Assembly (NCBI GenBank): GCA_013115135.1
Contig: JABANP010000245.1
Span: forward strand, 1-64,000
Length of the DNA stretch: 64,000 nt
From: Perkinsus olseni
Lineage: Eukaryota > Perkinsozoa > Perkinsida > Perkinsidae
Direction: 5' to 3'
Numbering within the stretch: the stretch's first letter is position 1; each line of letters starts with the position of its first letter. This document shows, piece by piece, positions 11,908 to 23,582 of the stretch. The notes under the pieces were generated by a model. That model saw only the letters and a program-made list of their open reading frames with translations. It made no database searches and was not told the DNA's origin. The position numbers and the translations under genes were made by a program.

Positions 11908-12713
11908 TCATAAGCCACTAGGGAGACTAGACGATAGTGCATCATGTACGAAGTTGCGGTATGCCATGACATCCTCGAGCACGCCGTGATTGCCCTTGCT
12001 GTTGTTTGGATTACTGTGGGACTTGGTACCGTCACCATCATTACCCGCTTGAGAAGGTGGGCCAGATGTGGCAGTAGGAGCCGTACGGTGCTCCTTCATC
12101 ATCATCCAACTACGAAGGCATCATACGACCACTGATGACGACAACGACGCTGCGGCCTTACCTCAGGTTAAGGCCATGAAATTGCCGCTGGTATCTCTTG
12201 GTGTAGTCACTGTATGTGATAGCCCGACAAATACGGTCCTAAGCGTTGTCATGATGAGGGCCAGTACTATGTACACCTAGATGATAGTATAGCTACTACC
12301 GCATCGAAAGCTAGTATGAGGGCTGCTGGATTCTTCAAGAGGAGGGATACACTATCTTGTATGCATCGATGATCTGCTGAGGAATGCGGAGGTATGAGTC
12401 AGCGCGGTGGCCATAAAGACCATGCCTACATTCACTATCACCGTACTCATCTTTGCCAACAATATAGTCATTAGCCTGCCTCTTTACATATGCTAATAGT
12501 TGGAGTACAGTTCCTCGTTGTTGTTGATGCTCATCTTCATGGCCATAATCATCATCACAACTGCTTAGTGGTATCTGTGGTTAGTCACCCTGCAGCAGCA
12601 GCAGCAGCAGCACGGCATTCCAAGAGTTCCCACCTTGCATATATCTCGGAAAACCCGCGTATCCCCGCCAAAATGATGATGAGGATGATGGTAGTCGGCT
12701 CTGATGTTCGCTG
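11908..12713 (-). CDS. Exons of an unresolved gene, possibly the C-terminal part of the pseudokinase gene
   Basis: Joining minus-strand frames across plausible GT-AG introns gives a continuous soluble protein segment: GFSEIYARWELLECR with an Ala run, then GTVLQLLAYVKRQANDYIVG, SVSLLLKNPAALILAFDA, DRICRAITYSDYTKRYQRQF, and a low-complexity tail ending SSSLPSGL at 11908. The joins work in phase (for example FDA|DRICR across an intron ending in GCTTAG), which supports real exons. I recognise no domain. The segment could be a separate gene, or the end of the kinase-like gene immediately upstream if the stop at 12714-12716 is skipped by splicing. Confidence 0.4.
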
Positions 12714-14731
12714 CTAGGGATCCTCCGCGACTCTCGGTAGGGTAGTATTCTCCACGTCTCTAGCATGTGATACCCCTGTAATTTGTACCCTCACCCCGAG
12801 ATTACCGCAGCCTGACCAACCCTTGGGGCCTCCGCTAGACGATGCGACGGAGCAGCATCAGTGTTATGATCGTCGATTGGCAACCGGCGAATGAGGTCTA
12901 GGATGGATTCGGGGTCTCTGAGATACATCAGCCGGGTCTTAATACTGCCACAACATGAGCATTATAGTAGTAGTGACCTTAATAACGGATGGCAGGCTGA
13001 CGTCGCTAAGGTGTCCCTCATGTATCCACGTCGCCGCAACAATCGAGATAGGTAATCCTAAGGGAGGGCCATTTGTAGCCAATTCGACAATGGTACACTC
13101 ACCAGGAATAGTGGGTGTAGTTCACGTCCGAGAGGGTGACTCCCCGTAGCAGTGGTCGGGAAAAGACTTCCCTCTACCCCCCATCAGTGGGCCCCAACAA
13201 ACGAGGCTTCCATTGTCTAGGTCGCATGCCAGTGATGGCAAACAGCACTACAGCTCCCAGGCCCCAGACATCGACCTACAGGTGGAGCTTAGCGACAGGG
13301 GTTCCAATAGGCAACCAATGCTATGCTTGCCGCTGCTGTTGCTGCTGCTGTTATGGTTGCTTACCATTGACCAATCAATTCCGTCCAGGAGTCCTCGGAC
13401 TTCACCCACTTTCACCTTCCCATCACCAGCCAGCTGCTGCAACATATCCGAGACCTAGTCGAGGGTATCGATGTTGATCAATGGTAGGTGCTCCTACCTC
13501 AGGTGGGTACCAGCCTTCCTTGGCATGGGGCTCAGACATCAACTCTTTACTACACGATCGTACAGCCTCTGGTAGCGTTGTTACGACAGCGTCAGCAGAA
13601 TCAACTCCTGACTCAGCAGCAGCAGCCAATCCCTTCCTCGCATCATGCATGATATCTAGCAGCTTCACTTTACTCATCTGTCAGGAACGATAATGAGGAG
13701 CATGAAGCAGGATCAATGGTGGTGATGCCGAAGGTAATTACGTGGTCCGCAAGCCTGAAAGTAACTCTGGTGATGCTAGCATCGCCCCTGTGGTGGCAGC
13801 AGCCTCCAGGGAGATCCACTAGGACGTTACTCGCAGACAGCCGTGCATGGTAAATGTTGAAGAACTGAGATGTGATGGTGAACTGATGGTGACACAGTAG
13901 ATGATTATGGAAGAGTACGTGCATTCTTTGGAGCCCGGCGGTGAGGTCACGGGCTAGTATCTGGACCATTTCCCCAGAGAGAGCTGTACTGGATGGATCT
14001 GAATAGGGGAGAGGGAGGTAGGGAACCATGGTCACATAATGCCACTGTTACCAGTAGAATCGATAGACGCCCCGAAGCCAGCTAGCATCTCATTCAGCGA
14101 CATGTCACTCTCCGGCATGGTTACCACCAGGGCCCCAGCAGCGGCAGGATGGGAGGTATAGGTAGTCGAGGACTGAAGAGGGATACTGTGACTAGAGCAG
14201 TGGTGATGATGACGATGAGCTGTACTACCTCACATATATGAGATATACGCACGACATTAGGGTGTGGTGATCGAGCCAATAACGCCAATTCTCGGGTTAT
14301 CTGTCGTAGACTTGACCTCCCATGACCATACACCTGAGTCGGCAAATACATCAACGGCCTCAATACTCATGAACATCAGCAGTAGCCTACAGGCTCCTCG
14401 AAAGGACCACTTGGGTGAGGGGAAGAGTGAGAGTGAGGAGGCAGGACCTAATTGCAAGACAGGGTTATCAGTACGACTAGGGTAGTGGCGACGTTGTACT
14501 TGATGAGGAAAGACTGTTGCTAACTGTTCCATGAAGGCCTCTGCATCACGCCTCTCATCAGGCCCTTCTAGTGGTATTATCTTCGCCAAGCACGGACGGT
14601 AATGATGATGATGCTGTTGCTGCTGGCGACTCTGATCATGATACAATATGACTCGTCGTGATGTTACTGAGCCTTACACGAAGCCTATTGCCAGCAGCGT
14701 CGCCATGAGAGCCTTCGGAGGTCCCATCCAT
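12714..14731 (-). CDS. Protein kinase-like protein lacking catalytic residues (pseudokinase)
   Basis: Minus-strand multi-exon gene with kinase-fold landmarks in order. The ATG at 14731 begins a short Gly/Ser-rich start. Then come CLAKIIPLEG (VAIK-type lysine strand), ITRELALLARSPHPNVVRI (alpha-C helix and beta-4), MVQILARDLTAGLQRMH (helix before the catalytic loop), then HARLSASNVLVD where an active kinase has HRDLKxxN, RLADHVITFG where DFG is expected, GWYPPEV for the APE motif, and VDVWGLGAVVLFAITGMRP for the DxWSxG region. The catalytic Asp is replaced by Arg, the following Lys by Ser, and Phe-Gly of DFG by His-Val; the Asn and the Asp of that motif remain. Catalysis is therefore unlikely and a scaffold role plausible. 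A later TIVELATNGPPLG stretch resembles a second copy of the subdomain IX region. End taken at 12714. Confidence 0.6.
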
Positions 14732-14858
14732 GGTAGTCTCCTCCTGTGCTCGATATATACGGCGTGTACCAGACGCTAGGGTTGATGATGATGACACTCT
14801 CACTCGGCCATCGGCCTAAGAGGAAGCACGATATAGGGCGGAACAGGGTGAGAGAGTG

Positions 14859-16023
14859 TTATAGCAGTGTTAGTACAATAACATCAGCCCACTCAGCCTC
14901 CTGTTCGCTGGACCCCTTGCTAGAGCCCGCCTCATTGAAAGTACTGGTAGTTGAGGGGGACATCGGGACTCGTCCCCGAGTGGAGGATGCCTGCAGTGGT
15001 ACGTGTAGCAGTTTTATTATGACTCATACATTCCGACGGTGATTGGCCCATACTAACTGTATCTGCTGCTACCGCTGCTGCTGCGGCTATGCTATCCACT
15101 ACATCATCCAGAGACCCAGTACCACTGTTCGCCCCATCATTCGACGATCCATCATTACCACCATCATCAGTGGGTGATTCATCATCAGTGGGTGATTCAT
15201 CATCAGTGGCAAAAGAAGGTACTCCTGTAAGCATAGCATTCCCTCGCCAGACCGACTGTTGTCTATGCTGGATACCACGTTCCAAGAAGGGCGCTAGGCA
15301 TTCCCGTAGTTGATCTTGACCTAACATGAAGGGATAGGATAGAGATTCGGACAAGGTGTGGTTACTGAGCGGTGATGCTCTTATCTCCTCAGGGCTGTGA
15401 GCGAAGGGGCAGTAATATCTAAGAATGGGTGACCAGTAGTAGGCGGGAGTGGTCGGATGTTCTCACCTTGTACAGCACACATCTTCACAGAGCATTGCCT
15501 TGTATACCCAAGGGTGGAAGAGTACTTCCTCTTCGGAATGGGCCATACGGCAGCTACGCCCTTGGGGACTGATCAAGAGTGGATGATAGCCTGACGTTAT
15601 GCTAGTAGTGGTAGTTGTATAGTACTCACCATCTGCACCGCATCCTCCTTGGTGGCTGTTGTTGTTGTTGAGTTCTACTGTCTAGTCTATCGGCTGGATC
15701 AGTATCCATCATTATGTAGCATATTGCATCAGCATAGTGATCACAGAGGCGCGGCTCATAACTGGAAGTAGTAATGCCAGCTGTAGTGACTGAAAGCAGC
15801 CATGACTATTACCGATACTTCAACGGGGATCTCCTCCTCCACTCGATATTATGGCTGTATTGGCATCTACCTAAGCAGGAGCCCATCGTTATACACTATA
15901 CCGTCCGTTATTATTATAATGGTCACTTGAGAATAGGCATTCACCAGTAGTAGCAAAGCGTTCACATGTACTCGTACGGAACTTGGCAATGTCCTCATTC
16001 GATAGTATCGCTGGCAAGGCCAT
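14859..16023 (-). CDS. CCCH zinc-finger protein (unkempt / plant TZF-like)
   Basis: The ATG at 16023 opens with a first finger of the C-x8-C-x5-H type (CERFATTGECLFSSDH). After an intron-containing stretch come GRSCRMAHSEEEVLFHP and then VYKAMLCEDVCC/TRYYCPFAHSPEEIR. The HP-x-x-YK-x-x-x-C...CPFAH-x-x-E-x-R pattern is the tandem CCCH arrangement of unkempt and plant tandem zinc-finger proteins, which bind mRNA and control its decay or translation. The intron between CC and TRYY (GTGAGAACATCC...TTCTTAG) keeps the phase. Downstream is a region carrying the six-residue repeat DDESPT (15162-15209) and an Asp/Ser/Asn-rich tail; the frame AGSSKGSSEQEAEWADVIV runs to a TAA at 14859. The start and fingers are secure; the last intron is not. 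Confidence 0.72.
15162..15209. repeat. 18-bp tandem repeat coding for DDESPT
   Basis: Two full and one partial copy of an 18-nt unit (CATCATCAGTGGGTGATT). It is in frame with the CCCH protein on the minus strand and adds two DDESPT hexapeptides. The copies are identical, which implies recent slippage. Confidence 0.9.
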
Positions 16024-16289
16024 TGTATAGTACTTCCTTACACTTGACTGCCGGGCGATGGAGGTGAGGTAGGGGCCTTCAAACCACCGAGACTATTAAA
16101 CAATCTGAAGGCGGCTCCTATCCATCACTAGGCCTAGTACTGGCACCCTTGATGTTCACTGTGATCCTTCCCCTTCCCCTACTAGTAACTCAGAACACTA
16201 CAAAGTATTTCAACACAGCACTAGCGTATACAACATATTCATGGTAAATGGAATACCCACGGGTTGTCACAAGCCAGCACCTGCTGTTG

Positions 16290-17235
16290 TTAACCACTGT
16301 CGCCACCGCTACGCTGACGCAGTATCTCTATAGTCTTCTCCGCCTTCTGGCGGCAGGCCTGCAGTTAAGGGAAGCTGGACGCTAGTACTACTAGTCCTGC
16401 CTTGTACTACTACTACCTTTTCTTCCTGTAGTGCATTCTGTATTGGACCTAAGGCACGCTTTATCTCTTGCTGTACGAGCTTCTCAACATCAGCTGAGGT
16501 CATTGATAGACAAGACGGTGAGCCTAGGGTTGTTGATGATGCTCTCCGGCTCTTCACACTGTTACTCCTAGACTTGAATGAATTTGAATGATACGATGAA
16601 GCAGGGGATAAGGAGGTAATATGGCTCATCGTTCCACCTGTAGTGCCACTGGGAGTGTCGAGATCATCGTAGCAACAGTCTGAGGGACGGGTGAGGTGGT
16701 AGGTCGGTATGAATACGAATGGACCCACTTGAACAGAGATCAATGGATCCATTGGTACTGCTACTACTGGCCGCGTAGCAGCTACTCCCAGCGGACGATG
16801 AGTAGTAAGATGAGGGTGGTACATCGTTATGGGCTGTGGTCGGGTATAGTGAATAATGCTGCTGTTGCTGCTTGAGAGCCCCACCACCACCTGCATGAGT
16901 TGGAATAGAATCCCAACATGGTATTAGCTGCGGCAGATGCTGCAAGTATCTCATTATGATATGCCTCACCGTTCCTAAACGTATCACCAACACTTAGTCC
17001 AGCCGCAGACCTCAAGGAGACCCCCCGATGCCTGATATTCTCTATCGCCTGCCAAACATCAATGTTGGCAACAAGGCTAATCTCGTGTTAGTACATCCTG
17101 TCCATCCTCCTTCTTCTTTATAGCTGACAATGCAGCTGCGACCCTCGAGGCTGCTGCTGATGAGCGCTTTGAGGCTCCTCTCTCCCACTCTATACGCTGC
17201 TGCCAGAAGTGATGCTCATCATTAGGTCGTCGCAT
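16290..17235 (-). CDS. Hypothetical protein with C-terminal coiled coil
   Basis: Starts at the ATG at 17235 with MRRPNDEHHFWQQRIEWERG and a helical Ala/Lys-rich stretch. A GTACTAAC donor follows, then IENIRHRGVSLRSAAGLSVG and YHNEILAASAAANT. Further exons carry Ser/Arg/Thr-rich low-complexity sequence. The end is ADVEKLVQQEIKRALGPIQN then, across an in-phase intron, RQKAEKTIEILRQRSGGDSG, stop at 16290-16292. The last 50 residues are predicted amphipathic helix, a likely coiled coil. I do not recognise a family. The gene lies head-to-tail with the CCCH gene, with about 270 bases between them. Confidence 0.5.
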
Positions 17236-17809
17236 TATACAGCGAGGATATCTCTAACAAAGTGCTACCGGCTGCTCCATATCATCCAACACAAGTATTC
17301 GGGTAAGAGTGGGTAAAATGAAACGGTATAACAACACGATATACCACAGCAATGGGGCAGGAAGAAGGAGAGGAATACAGTGACGTTGGGATCGGAAGCA
17401 ACAGTAGCAGCGGTAAGGAGGAATAGGAGGGGAGAGGTAGGTATATCAATACCGACGCCTCGGAGACCCAGTCTCAGTCCTCTTCCTCCCGTTCCCTCCT
17501 CGTTGGTTATCAGTCGACCGATGTCCAGTAGGGGCAGGTAGCGGACGTGGGGTTCTTGCCTCTATGTATGGAGTACCATAGTAATAGTCCGAATCAGAGC
17601 AATAGGTGTCGTCATCTCCGGTGATGAACCTAATGGTGATGCTACTACAGTACCGCCGGCTGCTGCTGCTGCTGTTGGCGTCGACTCACTCATCAGGAAC
17701 AGTCCACGTTACATTGGTATCACGCTCAATCGATGGACTTCTCTCCGACCCAGCAGTCGATCTAAGCAGCATGGCTTTCTGCAGCAGTGTTGGCCACGGT
17801 GCTATGAGC
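17236..17809. other. Intergenic region
   Basis: 574 bases between the start of the coiled-coil gene and the end of the RRM gene, both on the minus strand. No coding frame with protein-like content was found on either strand. It should contain the 3' untranslated region of the RRM gene and upstream sequence of the coiled-coil gene. CTG/GCC triplet runs occur near 17655-17680. Confidence 0.4.
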
Positions 17810-20704
17810 CTACCCATATCGCCGCTGTTGTTGTGGTTTGGCAGTCTTGTATAGTGGAGCGTAGGCATTATCAGCATCGGACGGGGGAGGCGGGGGAGGT
17901 GGAGGCGGAGGTGGCGGCTGACCAGCTGCTGTGTACATCTGCATGGCACTTGAGTGTTGGTCGACAAGGCTAATGATAGTACGCCTGCCACTGATGGATC
18001 GAAGTCTCCCTGCTGCTGTTGTTGTCCGTATCCTCCTCCCAGTAACTGTGGTTGCTGTCCTATCGCTCCAGGTCGGCCCTGACAATGATGGTGGAGCATG
18101 GAGGAGGCTGCATGAAGCCAGCCGTGGTAGTACTACTACCCCTCCAAGTGGTGGTCTCCTGGGCTCCAGTAATTTAGCAAAATCAGCTCGTATAGAGGAG
18201 TTAGCTATACGACTGAGAGAGGCAATAGGTTACATACTAGGAAGGGCGGTAACATTACATTTTAGGGATCTCATCAACAGCCCTCTCTGCTGTAAGACTA
18301 TCTTCAAATGTGACATAACCGTATGCCAGGGCCCCATTCCTAGTAATACATCACTGTTATGACACCACTACTCGACGACGATCCTGACTACCTATCCCTA
18401 TGCAGCTTGAGAGCTACTACAGTACCAAATGCCTGCTGCAAAGCATCTCTAATAGCATCCTCAGACATACCATCATGTAGGTTACCAATATAGATACGAG
18501 GGGTAGCACCGCGGAGATAGTCATTATTCTGAACCTGACAATGATAATAGTGTCGTAGAGCCTCAAGGCAACCACCAGTATTACCTGCATATGCTTATCT
18601 TGTGCCCAGTCTAGTCTAACCCTATTACGGCCTATTATCTTATCTCCAGCAAACTCAGAGACAGCCTTCTCAGCATCATCATCACCCTCGAACCTACGAT
18701 ACAACACCCATACCCACGATATGCTTGATACCCCGTTGTTTGTACTACCTAATATGAGCATAACACATCTGTTTATACGATCCTCTACGTAGGGCTATCT
18801 GCTCTATCCTGATGCTGGAGTCACGTTCGAAGAACTGAACAGTGATCATCAAGGACAGAACGGTAGTGGGAGGCATTACTTCACGTAAATTCTGTTCGGT
18901 GACTTCAACCGGCAAATTGCCTACAAAAAGTGTATGCACTACGTCAGGCTTCTTATCCATAGACGGCTTGTACCTAATGCATCTATGGTAGATGAGGTTG
19001 AGGAGGGATATTACGGATGGTTTAGATATCCCATATCTTCCACGTAATCCACCTTGGTTTTGAGCTCATGCTCAGGTTTATCCCCAGCGATATCTAATAC
19101 CTCCCCATTCAAGGCTTTTACTGCGGCCTCGGCTGATTCCTCATCACCGTACCTGCAGTGGTATTACTAACGGCCTGGCATACGGCTAGGACTAATGCCG
19201 ATGCCCCCCTACTACTTGACGTATGCAAAGCCTTTCAATGCTACAAGCTTCATCCCTCTCACTTCACCATATCGAGACATAACATCATAGAACTCATCAT
19301 CGGTGATGGCATTAGGCAAGGATCCAACCCATACCGTGGAAGAACCTGATTCCTTGGGCTACTACGGCTACATGAGACCGATACCAACTGGGCATTACCC
19401 TCTATCTTGCCTCTAGGCTCGAAATCACGAGTATCGCTATGATGGGAGGATCTACTGGCTCCCTTACCACCCCGACCTATGATGGGTTGTGATACATTTA
19501 GGAAAAGTCATAGAAAGATTGATACTACCCCTGGTGCTCCACGATGACCTGCCTCCGCTTTCTCGCCATCGACTCTTACTACTCGAATACCATTCCTCGC
19601 CATCATCGTCATTATCATCACGACCCCTCGATCGATGATGACGTCGACCATGAGTGCCACTTGGCCCATCTTCCCAGCTGTCCCTACAGAGGCTAGATGG
19701 AGCAACGCGCCTACCAACACTGTGACTACCGGCTTCGGGGTCGTGTAGATGATCCCCGCCCATCACGTTCTCCGTACCATCGAGAATCCTCTCTACTACT
19801 ATGACGGGGTCCTGAGTGCAACAGCGGCTTGGCAACGCTTAAAAGGATCATTGCTGCGGACCTTCCTCCCTCCGACTCCGTCCCCTCTGGCTCTCTGCAT
19901 CATTACGCTCACCATCATCATGACTACCACGATGACTGAGGGCAGCAGCATGACGATGTTAATATGCTCTACATTAGTCCTAGTACTCAACCTACTCTAT
20001 GTGGGCTTCGTAGCTTGCATGGATACCGCCACTTCGTCTGGGTTTATCCTCCCCTCGATCCTGCCTCTCATCATCACTAATAACGATGCTCAGGCATTGA
20101 CTCCCTACATGATAAGCATTACCTTCCCTTCTTATACCAAGACTCTCCACTCCTCCGGTCCGCATCTCTCCCCTCTCCTCCCTGATCATTGCCCCTATTG
20201 TCGTGCTTCCGACTATCATCATGAGACTCCTGTGAGCCGTCCCGTCGTGGCCGTATACGACGCCTGTGGTCACTATCATTATACCTGTTGATAGCATTAC
20301 CATAACACCACAGGGCGTGTACTTATTACTCATCATTGCTCCTGATACCAGCCCCCTCTGGTGATGATGATGATGCATGCCTCCTCTTCCTATCACGCTG
20401 CCTACTACCGCTGCTGCCACTACTAAGTCTGGCCTCCGATGATGATGTGAGAGCAGCGGGGGTTAGAGTAACCCCAGTTCCACTATCCCCATCAGGACCA
20501 GCAGCAGGCTGAGGTCGTGTTGCTGTCTGAAAGCAACAGTGCTCTCCTCCTTCCCCCATCTTCGGATACCCCTACATGATCATCATCATTATCCTCTCTC
20601 GATCGCTTCCTATTAGGGCTCCGACTACTACCACCCTCTGACGATCGACTACTCAGCTTTACAGCTGTTCCCTCCCTCCGGGACTGTTGATTCCTGGGAC
20701 CCAT
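17810..20704 (-). CDS. RNA-binding protein with RS-rich N-terminus and three RRM domains
   Basis: From the ATG at 20704 (MGPRNQQSRREG) a long Ser/Arg/Asp-rich region (SRDRKRRHASSS-like, about 250 residues) leads to RRM1: SSTVWVGSLPNAITDDEFYD, GEVRGMKLVALKGFAYVK (RNP1-like FAYV), then YGDEESAEAAVKALNGEVL. RRM2 follows: HTLFVGNLPVEVTEQNLREV and DAEKAVSEFAGDKIIGRNRV with RLDWA. RRM3 is RIYIGNLHDGMSEDAIRDAL, AFGTVVALKLHRDR, then ALAYGYVTFEDSLTAERAVD. The tail is Gln-rich, then twelve Pro in a row, ending APLYKTAKPQQQRRYG at 17810. This is an SR-like or hnRNP-type nuclear RNA-binding protein; three RRMs plus an RS-rich region suggest a splicing or mRNP role, but the exact orthologue is not clear. 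At least eight introns; the conserved RRM cores fix the frame. Confidence 0.8.
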
Positions 20705-22467
20705 GCAAATGGAGGGTTACTACGCATATTTCTGAGATGATCGGGAGGTGGAATCTTGCTAACTTGCCCTCTTACCAATCCTCTACATCTCAATACGATG
20801 AGCAAGCCCCGGTTCTTTCCTCCCCCATGGTGGCACTATGCTGCCTGAAGCGTCTCGGAGTATACTAACCGCAGCAGCAGAAGCTTCTAGATCTGATGAT
20901 GCGTTGAGAGAGGAGATAACAGCCCTAAAGTAAGGAGGCGGGGTATTTTCACTGTACAAGGCTGGCTATAGGCAACACGCCTTGGTCTCCACCTCTGCTG
21001 CTGATAAGGAGCCGGCAGCAGCAGGGCGCCGACAGTAGGATGAGAGAAGGTGATGCAGTGGCTGCGTGAAGGGCTGCAGGCACTGTTCAATCCCCCCTGT
21101 ACCAAGCGACCCATCTCCATGCTATGAATATAGGTATCCCGTCAGGGAGGCCGAGTAATAGGCCCCAGACATCCTAACTTGACACTTCTGCCTCCCAGAT
21201 ACTTGGCAGTGCCTCATCTCCGGACCATGCTTGGCCTGCCTACCAGGGAGCCTCTATCGCTAGTGTCGATGGAGGAGGATCATCGTAAACGGAAGGGAAG
21301 GGCATCATCGTCGAGGCCTAGTGCGTCGCCAGGGATCAGTAGGATAGGCTGGCTACACTGGCTTGCGCTCCCCTCGCCGCATGGCTTAGATCGGCGGCTC
21401 AAGCCCGGCAGGAAGCCGTTACTCAATCGGCAACAACAACAGGGACAGCCTTGGGCGGATGTAGTGCCGTTAACCCCCTGTACTGCTAATTTGCCTTCGT
21501 AGGGCGAGCTAATGGCTAAGGCACTTGAGGAGTGTGGATTGAGGGATGTGGAATGTAGTTGGGATGGTATCACTCGCCTCTCCCCAATCCCTGTAATAGC
21601 AAGGTAGTCCTCCTACAGGCCTATTGGAGGTTGCCGGTAGGTACACGAACGATCCATGTCGTTGAGAGAGCAGAGGAAATGCTGTGCCAGATTAACTGGT
21701 ATCGAAGAGGTTCATCCTAAGTAGGTGGACTCGCCCCTGTCGCCTCTGGCACTTCCTTGTTAAGAACCTCTAAAATGCTCATGCAGTCTCTTGGTCGACG
21801 TAGTGCCCTGGACTGTACAGTTGGGAAGCGTGTACCCAAGATGGATGCATGTGAGGTCTACGTGGCCCATGCGGTCCATGATGGTCCATGGTAGTAGGTC
21901 TTGGTGATGATAGTACTCCATCACTTGCACTCGGATCTACAGCCATACCCAAATCTACGAGGGTGGGTAGCCGTCCGTTATACAGCATCCCCCACTTGTT
22001 GTAGTCTACCAACAGCGGAGGTGGCGGTGGATCAGTATCGACAGTAGCCCCTTTCCATGTATCGCGGCCATCCTCGGCAGCATCATCCATGCTCCCTCCT
22101 CGTCACACTACAGCCACTATGATACTTACTGAGGGTTCATCGCGGCCAGTAGGAGGCGCATACTCATTTCGATTACCCCATGATGCAGGTTATGAAGTTT
22201 CCACCCGTTGTTGGGTGGGCTGGAAAACCGCTGGGCAACCCACGTCCTTCCAGTGCCCCCACTGAGGAGAGGCCGAAGTGCTTCCCTCGACGCTCGAGTG
22301 ATGGCGATCTCAGTCGAACTGAGTCCGCTTCGTCGTCGTCATCATCATCAGTCATCATGGACAGTGTCATGTGAGGATCCTCCTGGGTAGTGGTTATCAT
22401 GGGTTATGATCTTACAGATCAAGCCGTGGAAGAGAGGTTCCTATAGGCTGCGACTGTAACAGCAAGG
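20705..22467. other. Ambiguous region with weak exons on both strands
   Basis: Protein-like frames exist but no model is convincing. Minus strand: from an ATG at 22090 (MDDAAEDGRDTWKG, then LVDYNKWGMLYNGRLPTLVD), and near 21110-20800 EQCLQPFTQPLHHLLSSY and SDLEASAAAVSILRDASGSI, which may be one gene. Plus strand: MAKALEECGLRDVECSWDGI near 21511-21570 and VVLLQAYWRLPVGTRTIHVV near 21605-21660. The strands overlap, so not all of these can be real. No family was recognised. Confidence 0.3.
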
Positions 22468-23311
22468 TTGTATCTAGCCTTTCTAGGACGAGGTGCCGGA
22501 GTGTATCAGCTAGCGATGCGGTATGGCTATCATACCCCTGGTTACGCTGCCAATAACTTGTATCAGGGACCTGCCGCTCATCAACCCTCCTCTCATGGAT
22601 CTATCGATGGTAACGGCATGGTTTCCGCCATCATCGGCAAGGCTCTAACGTTGAAGAGGTCTCAAGCCTGGGATAAGTATTTATGGCAGTCTCAATGAGG
22701 TGCCCCCGCCCTCCTCCTCCTCCCCAGATACCCTCCCACCGTCCATACGGCTGTATATGGTATAATAGAGGACAGCTTGATATGTCATAGACTGTATGAC
22801 CCACCTCCCTGCCATGTACTCTCCATCTATTACTATTGTAGAGCGTCCTTACCGTGCCGAGCGACAGCCTCATGCCATGCAGCTATGCATGTCCTCCAGA
22901 AGGAGATGCCACGCATGGCTGAGAGGCTCCGGGCTGTGGGCCTCACCCCTCAGCAGAACATGAGGTGCTCTATCGCCCCATGGATGCAGCCTAATCACAC
23001 TGATTCTCATAGGAGACGTGTGGGAGATGGTGAGCCCCCTAAGAGAGGGAGTATGCAGCGTTGTTATGAGGATATATCTACTCTGGTTGATATCCTGCAA
23101 GGCCCGTCTGGTGGTAGCGATGGCCACAGCTGCGGCAGCTCACCTTTCCACCGTCTTAGATCGTCTTGATGGTCACAGTGCAGCTACTAGGAAAGTTGTC
23201 AATCCAGGAAGCAGTCTGAGTATGCTCGAATATAAAATGAAGCTCGTGAAGAAAAGACTCCGTGACAGCCGTTCAAGCAGGAGCACGCGGAGGGAGGGCT
23301 CTCTAACGTAG
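22468..23311 (+). CDS. Hypothetical protein, helical C-terminus
   Basis: Plus-strand exons with consistent protein-like content: YQLAMRYGYHTPGYAANNLY, then VSAIIGKALTLKRSQAWDKY, then a helical block MHVLQKEMPRMAERLRAVGL, then YEDISTLVDILQ, and VVAMATAAAAHLSTVLDRLD with a basic end RDSRSSRSTRREGSL, stop at 23309-23311. Between YEDISTLVDILQ and the next helix (about 23095-23105) the frame changes by one base without an obvious intron. I recognise no domain. Earlier exons may lie around 22170-22370. The gene lies 270 bases upstream of the GDP-mannose pyrophosphorylase gene on the same strand. Confidence 0.42.
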
Positions 23312-23582
23312 CTCTGCCCTAGAACACCCGAGCCACTCTGTTGTATGGCATACCTCATCATTGAACATGATATCTCAACCGTTCCATGTACACCCAGTGC
23401 TGGTGGTGGTGTTGCACAAATACTACCTTTCCATTATTAATTTCTCCTTCGTCTTGCGTGATAGTGAGCCAATATTGCCCTAAGACTGAGCCCCTTATCT
23501 ATCAGTTTTTCTTACGTCTCTCTTCCTTCTCTTCTATCCTCTCTATCTTCCCTATCTCCAATAGAGGGCTACTACTACTGTT

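Noticed and set aside
15162..15209. Short regular repeats considered as a CRISPR-like array
   Set aside because: The units are contiguous without spacers, in frame with a protein, and the genome is eukaryotic.
19749..20291. A 180-codon plus-strand frame opposite the RS-rich part of the RRM gene
   Set aside because: It is the antisense shadow of Ser/Arg/Asp-rich codons; the minus strand continues into clear RRM domains.
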